Below, in pieces: positions 62,494 through 64,000 of a stretch of 64,000 nt of DNA (its first letter is position 1; every line of letters begins with the position of its first letter). The notes under the pieces were generated by a model. That model was not told where the DNA came from and did not search any database. It saw only the letters and a program-made list of their open reading frames with translations. The translations under genes were made by a program, and so were the position numbers. Source of the DNA: Moringa oleifera (taxonomy: Eukaryota > Streptophyta > Magnoliopsida > Brassicales > Moringaceae); assembly GCA_021397835.1 (NCBI GenBank), contig JAJFZO010000799.1:372001-436000 (forward strand), given 5' to 3'.

Positions 62494-63042
62494 TGTCTTT
62501 TTTATTTTTTTGGTATGCCGTGACTGCACCCATGGCATGATGTTCTAAGATTAGTCCTTGCATGGTTTGCTAAGCATGGTGTTAGCATGGTGTTCCAAGA
62601 CCAAGCCTAATGTGTTCTCTTCATATTGTTATAAATAAAAGGAGAATAAAAAAAAATGGCCTTATGCATATAGGTGTGGCCCTCATGAAAAGGGTCCGAT
62701 GCCAATGAAGTGTGCATGACTCATGTAACATGGGCTTGCAGTGCCTCTACTCCCCTTAACTAAATCTCCAGGCATGCCAAAGATTGCTCACTTGTGAAAT
62801 AGGCCTAAGTCTATGCCAATGGACTCGTGACATCCATGCACTGAGTCATCAAACGACACATGTTAAGAAGGCTTGCTAGACCTGTCCAAATTCAAAGCCC
62901 AAAAGAAAGGTTGGTCCCATGAAATTAGGAAAATGATTAGACAATAGTCACTCTTGGTAATAGCTAGCTACCAGCTCAAAAACCACTCACAGACAAAGAC
63001 ATATAAGCTTAGTCCAACTCATAAATTATAGACTAAGAAATA
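62494..63042. other. Unassigned DNA between NUMT end and Mutator-like element
   Basis: It contains short repeats of GCATGGTGTT near 62,573-62,600 and a TATAAATAAAAGG word near 62,631. Nothing further can be named. Confidence 0.4.
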
Positions 63043-63485
63043 GAGAAAATTGCCAAAATTGACATTCCATGTCCCTTTTTTTATGAAACAAACCCTTTTT
63101 AATAACTTTTATGTTTTTCACACTTAAATGTATTGTGAAGACCAAAATACCCATACTAAAGACAATAATACCCTTAAAAAGTAAATAAATTTAAAAAAAT
63201 GAGAAAATTAATGCATACAGTATTAATATTCTTGCTCTGCGAGCTCTCCCTGTCATCGAGCTCTTTCTTTTTTTATCTTCAGGCTCTTTCTGCAAATTTT
63301 TCTTTATGTATGTATCTAAGAACTACCTAAACAAAGGCTAGAAAAAAAATCAAAAGTAGTTATCAATTGATTTTGGCTAGTTCTCTTCATGTTATATTTA
63401 AAATCTACACACCTAAGCTCATATTTTTACTAACACATTGTTCTTCAAAAGCAAAAAGTGTTCGAGTAGGTCCAGAGATTAACAG

Positions 63486-63808
63486 GTATGTATTTGAAAG
63501 ATAATGTATTTTAACAATGCGAAGATTTTATGTGTTTTAAGAGAATAATCATGATGTATCATACATATCGTAACATGAACAAAGAACCATGCTATGTTTG
63601 ATTAAATCATGACTTAGCCACCAAATTCGTATCATCTTGTGAACCATCATGACTTTATTCATAAATTGGTATTTCTTTAATAAAATCAGTACATAAGATA
63701 ATATCATTACTTATTTGTCTAAATCATTATTTATTTATCAAACTTCAGTTTTGTTCAGTTTTTTGAAATTGTTGCTTCTTTTCTGAAATGTTTTCATGGT
63801 CATGGCAG
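63486..63808 (+). other. Candidate intron in the leader of the MULE transposase gene
   Basis: AACAG|GTATGT at 63,486 is a good plant 5' splice site and CATGGCAG at 63,801-63,808 a good 3' site, immediately before the ATG at 63,810. The interval is AT-rich with T-runs. Confidence 0.4.
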
Positions 63809-63809
63809 A

Positions 63810-64000
63810 ATGCGTGTTATTGTAACTTGGAATGATGAGGGGTTCGAGTCAAGAGGAAGTTTTAAGTATACTGAAAGGACTATCAAAACTCGAAGTTATG
63901 TTGTTTGAAAAGGTTTGACACATGCACAATTATTAGGTTTAGTTAAATCTTGCATTGATATTGATTTCTCTAACTATGATATTATACTGCACATCATAGT
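63810..64000 (+). pseudogene. MuDR-type MULE transposase, N-terminal fragment
   Basis: From the ATG at 63,810 the frame reads MRVIVTWNDEGFESRGSFKY, then TERTIKTRSYVV, an in-frame TGA, and KGLTHAQLLGLVKSCIDIDF, SNYDIILHIIV to the window edge. The layout (a short beta-rich start, then a THAQLL..V helix, then SNYDI.L) fits the N-terminal domain that precedes the MULE transposase in plants (as in V.W.G.W ... TYEELV..V ... YDLKL). One stop codon interrupts an otherwise well-kept frame, so this copy is probably dead but relatively young compared with the NUMT. Confidence 0.6.

Larger units (their letters stand above)
30600..62500. other. Nuclear copy of mitochondrial DNA (NUMT), decayed, with nested transposons
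   Basis: Mitochondrial identity is certain at 43,436-47,131 (nad1 intron 3 end, exon d, intron 4 with matR, exon e, all collinear) and at 61,719-62,493 (trnS, trnF, trnP). All of these genes carry disabling changes, so this is not the functional organelle genome. Between them the sequence has the texture of plant mitochondrial intergenic DNA. A CACTA-like element interrupts it at 51.2-54.6 kb. The left edge is set at a change of texture near 30.6 kb and could be off by many kilobases. The right edge lies just after trnP. Confidence 0.75.
63043..64000 (+). mobile_element. 5' part of a Mutator-like element (MULE), cut by window end
   Basis: A possible terminal inverted repeat starts GAGAAAATTGCCAAAATTGA at 63,043, similar in style to plant MULE ends. 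It is followed by an AT-rich leader and by the start of a MuDR-like transposase at 63,810. The right end is outside the window, so neither the inverted repeat nor the target duplication can be verified. Confidence 0.55.

Overview
The window looks like repeat-rich nuclear DNA of a flowering plant. I see no intact, functional protein-coding gene. What is recognisable is decayed: Ty1/copia and Ty3/gypsy retrotransposons, two CACTA-type DNA transposons, the start of a Mutator-like element, a LINE fragment, and a long block of old mitochondrial DNA. The plant assignment rests on the mitochondrial nad1/matR arrangement with group II intron parts, the mitochondrial trnS-trnF-trnP cluster, and plant-type transposon families. 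All gene identities come from reading translations and motifs by eye; no database search was run.

Region by region. (1) 1 to about 9,830 is one large imperfect palindrome. Each arm holds a copia gag-pol relic pointing inward, joined head to head with a copia RT/RNase H fragment pointing outward. The spacer (about 3,265-6,145) is a tandem array of two related monomers. The outward copia fragment on the right runs on to a pol end near 10,060 and a possible LTR with a TATA box at 11,012. (2) 11.3-30.6 kb is AT-rich and stop-saturated. It is a mosaic of diverged dispersed repeats and contains a small CACTA element (21,845-23,052), a gypsy reverse transcriptase fragment (24.1-24.5 kb), a possible gypsy-type ORF on the minus strand (26.2-27.4 kb) and a gypsy protease fragment (27.8-28.2 kb). 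(3) About 30.6-62.5 kb is best read as a nuclear insertion of mitochondrial DNA (NUMT). It is firmly supported at 43.4-47.1 kb (nad1 intron end, exon d, matR inside intron 4, exon e) and at 61.7-62.5 kb (trnS, trnF, trnP pseudogenes). The left edge is uncertain. A LINE RT fragment lies at 32.9 kb and a superfamily 3 helicase-like relic at 48.6-48.9 kb. A CACTA-like element (51.2-54.6 kb), carrying an extremely AT-rich repeat block and a GC-rich palindromic minisatellite, is nested in the block. (4) About 63,043 to the window end is the 5' part of a Mutator-like element, with the beginning of a MuDR-type transposase.

Nothing here forms a working pathway. The order of events that can be read is: mitochondrial DNA was inserted and decayed, apparently with many C-to-T and G-to-A changes; transposons inserted into it; and on the left a chimeric copia unit was duplicated in inverted orientation, after which each arm lost different segments.
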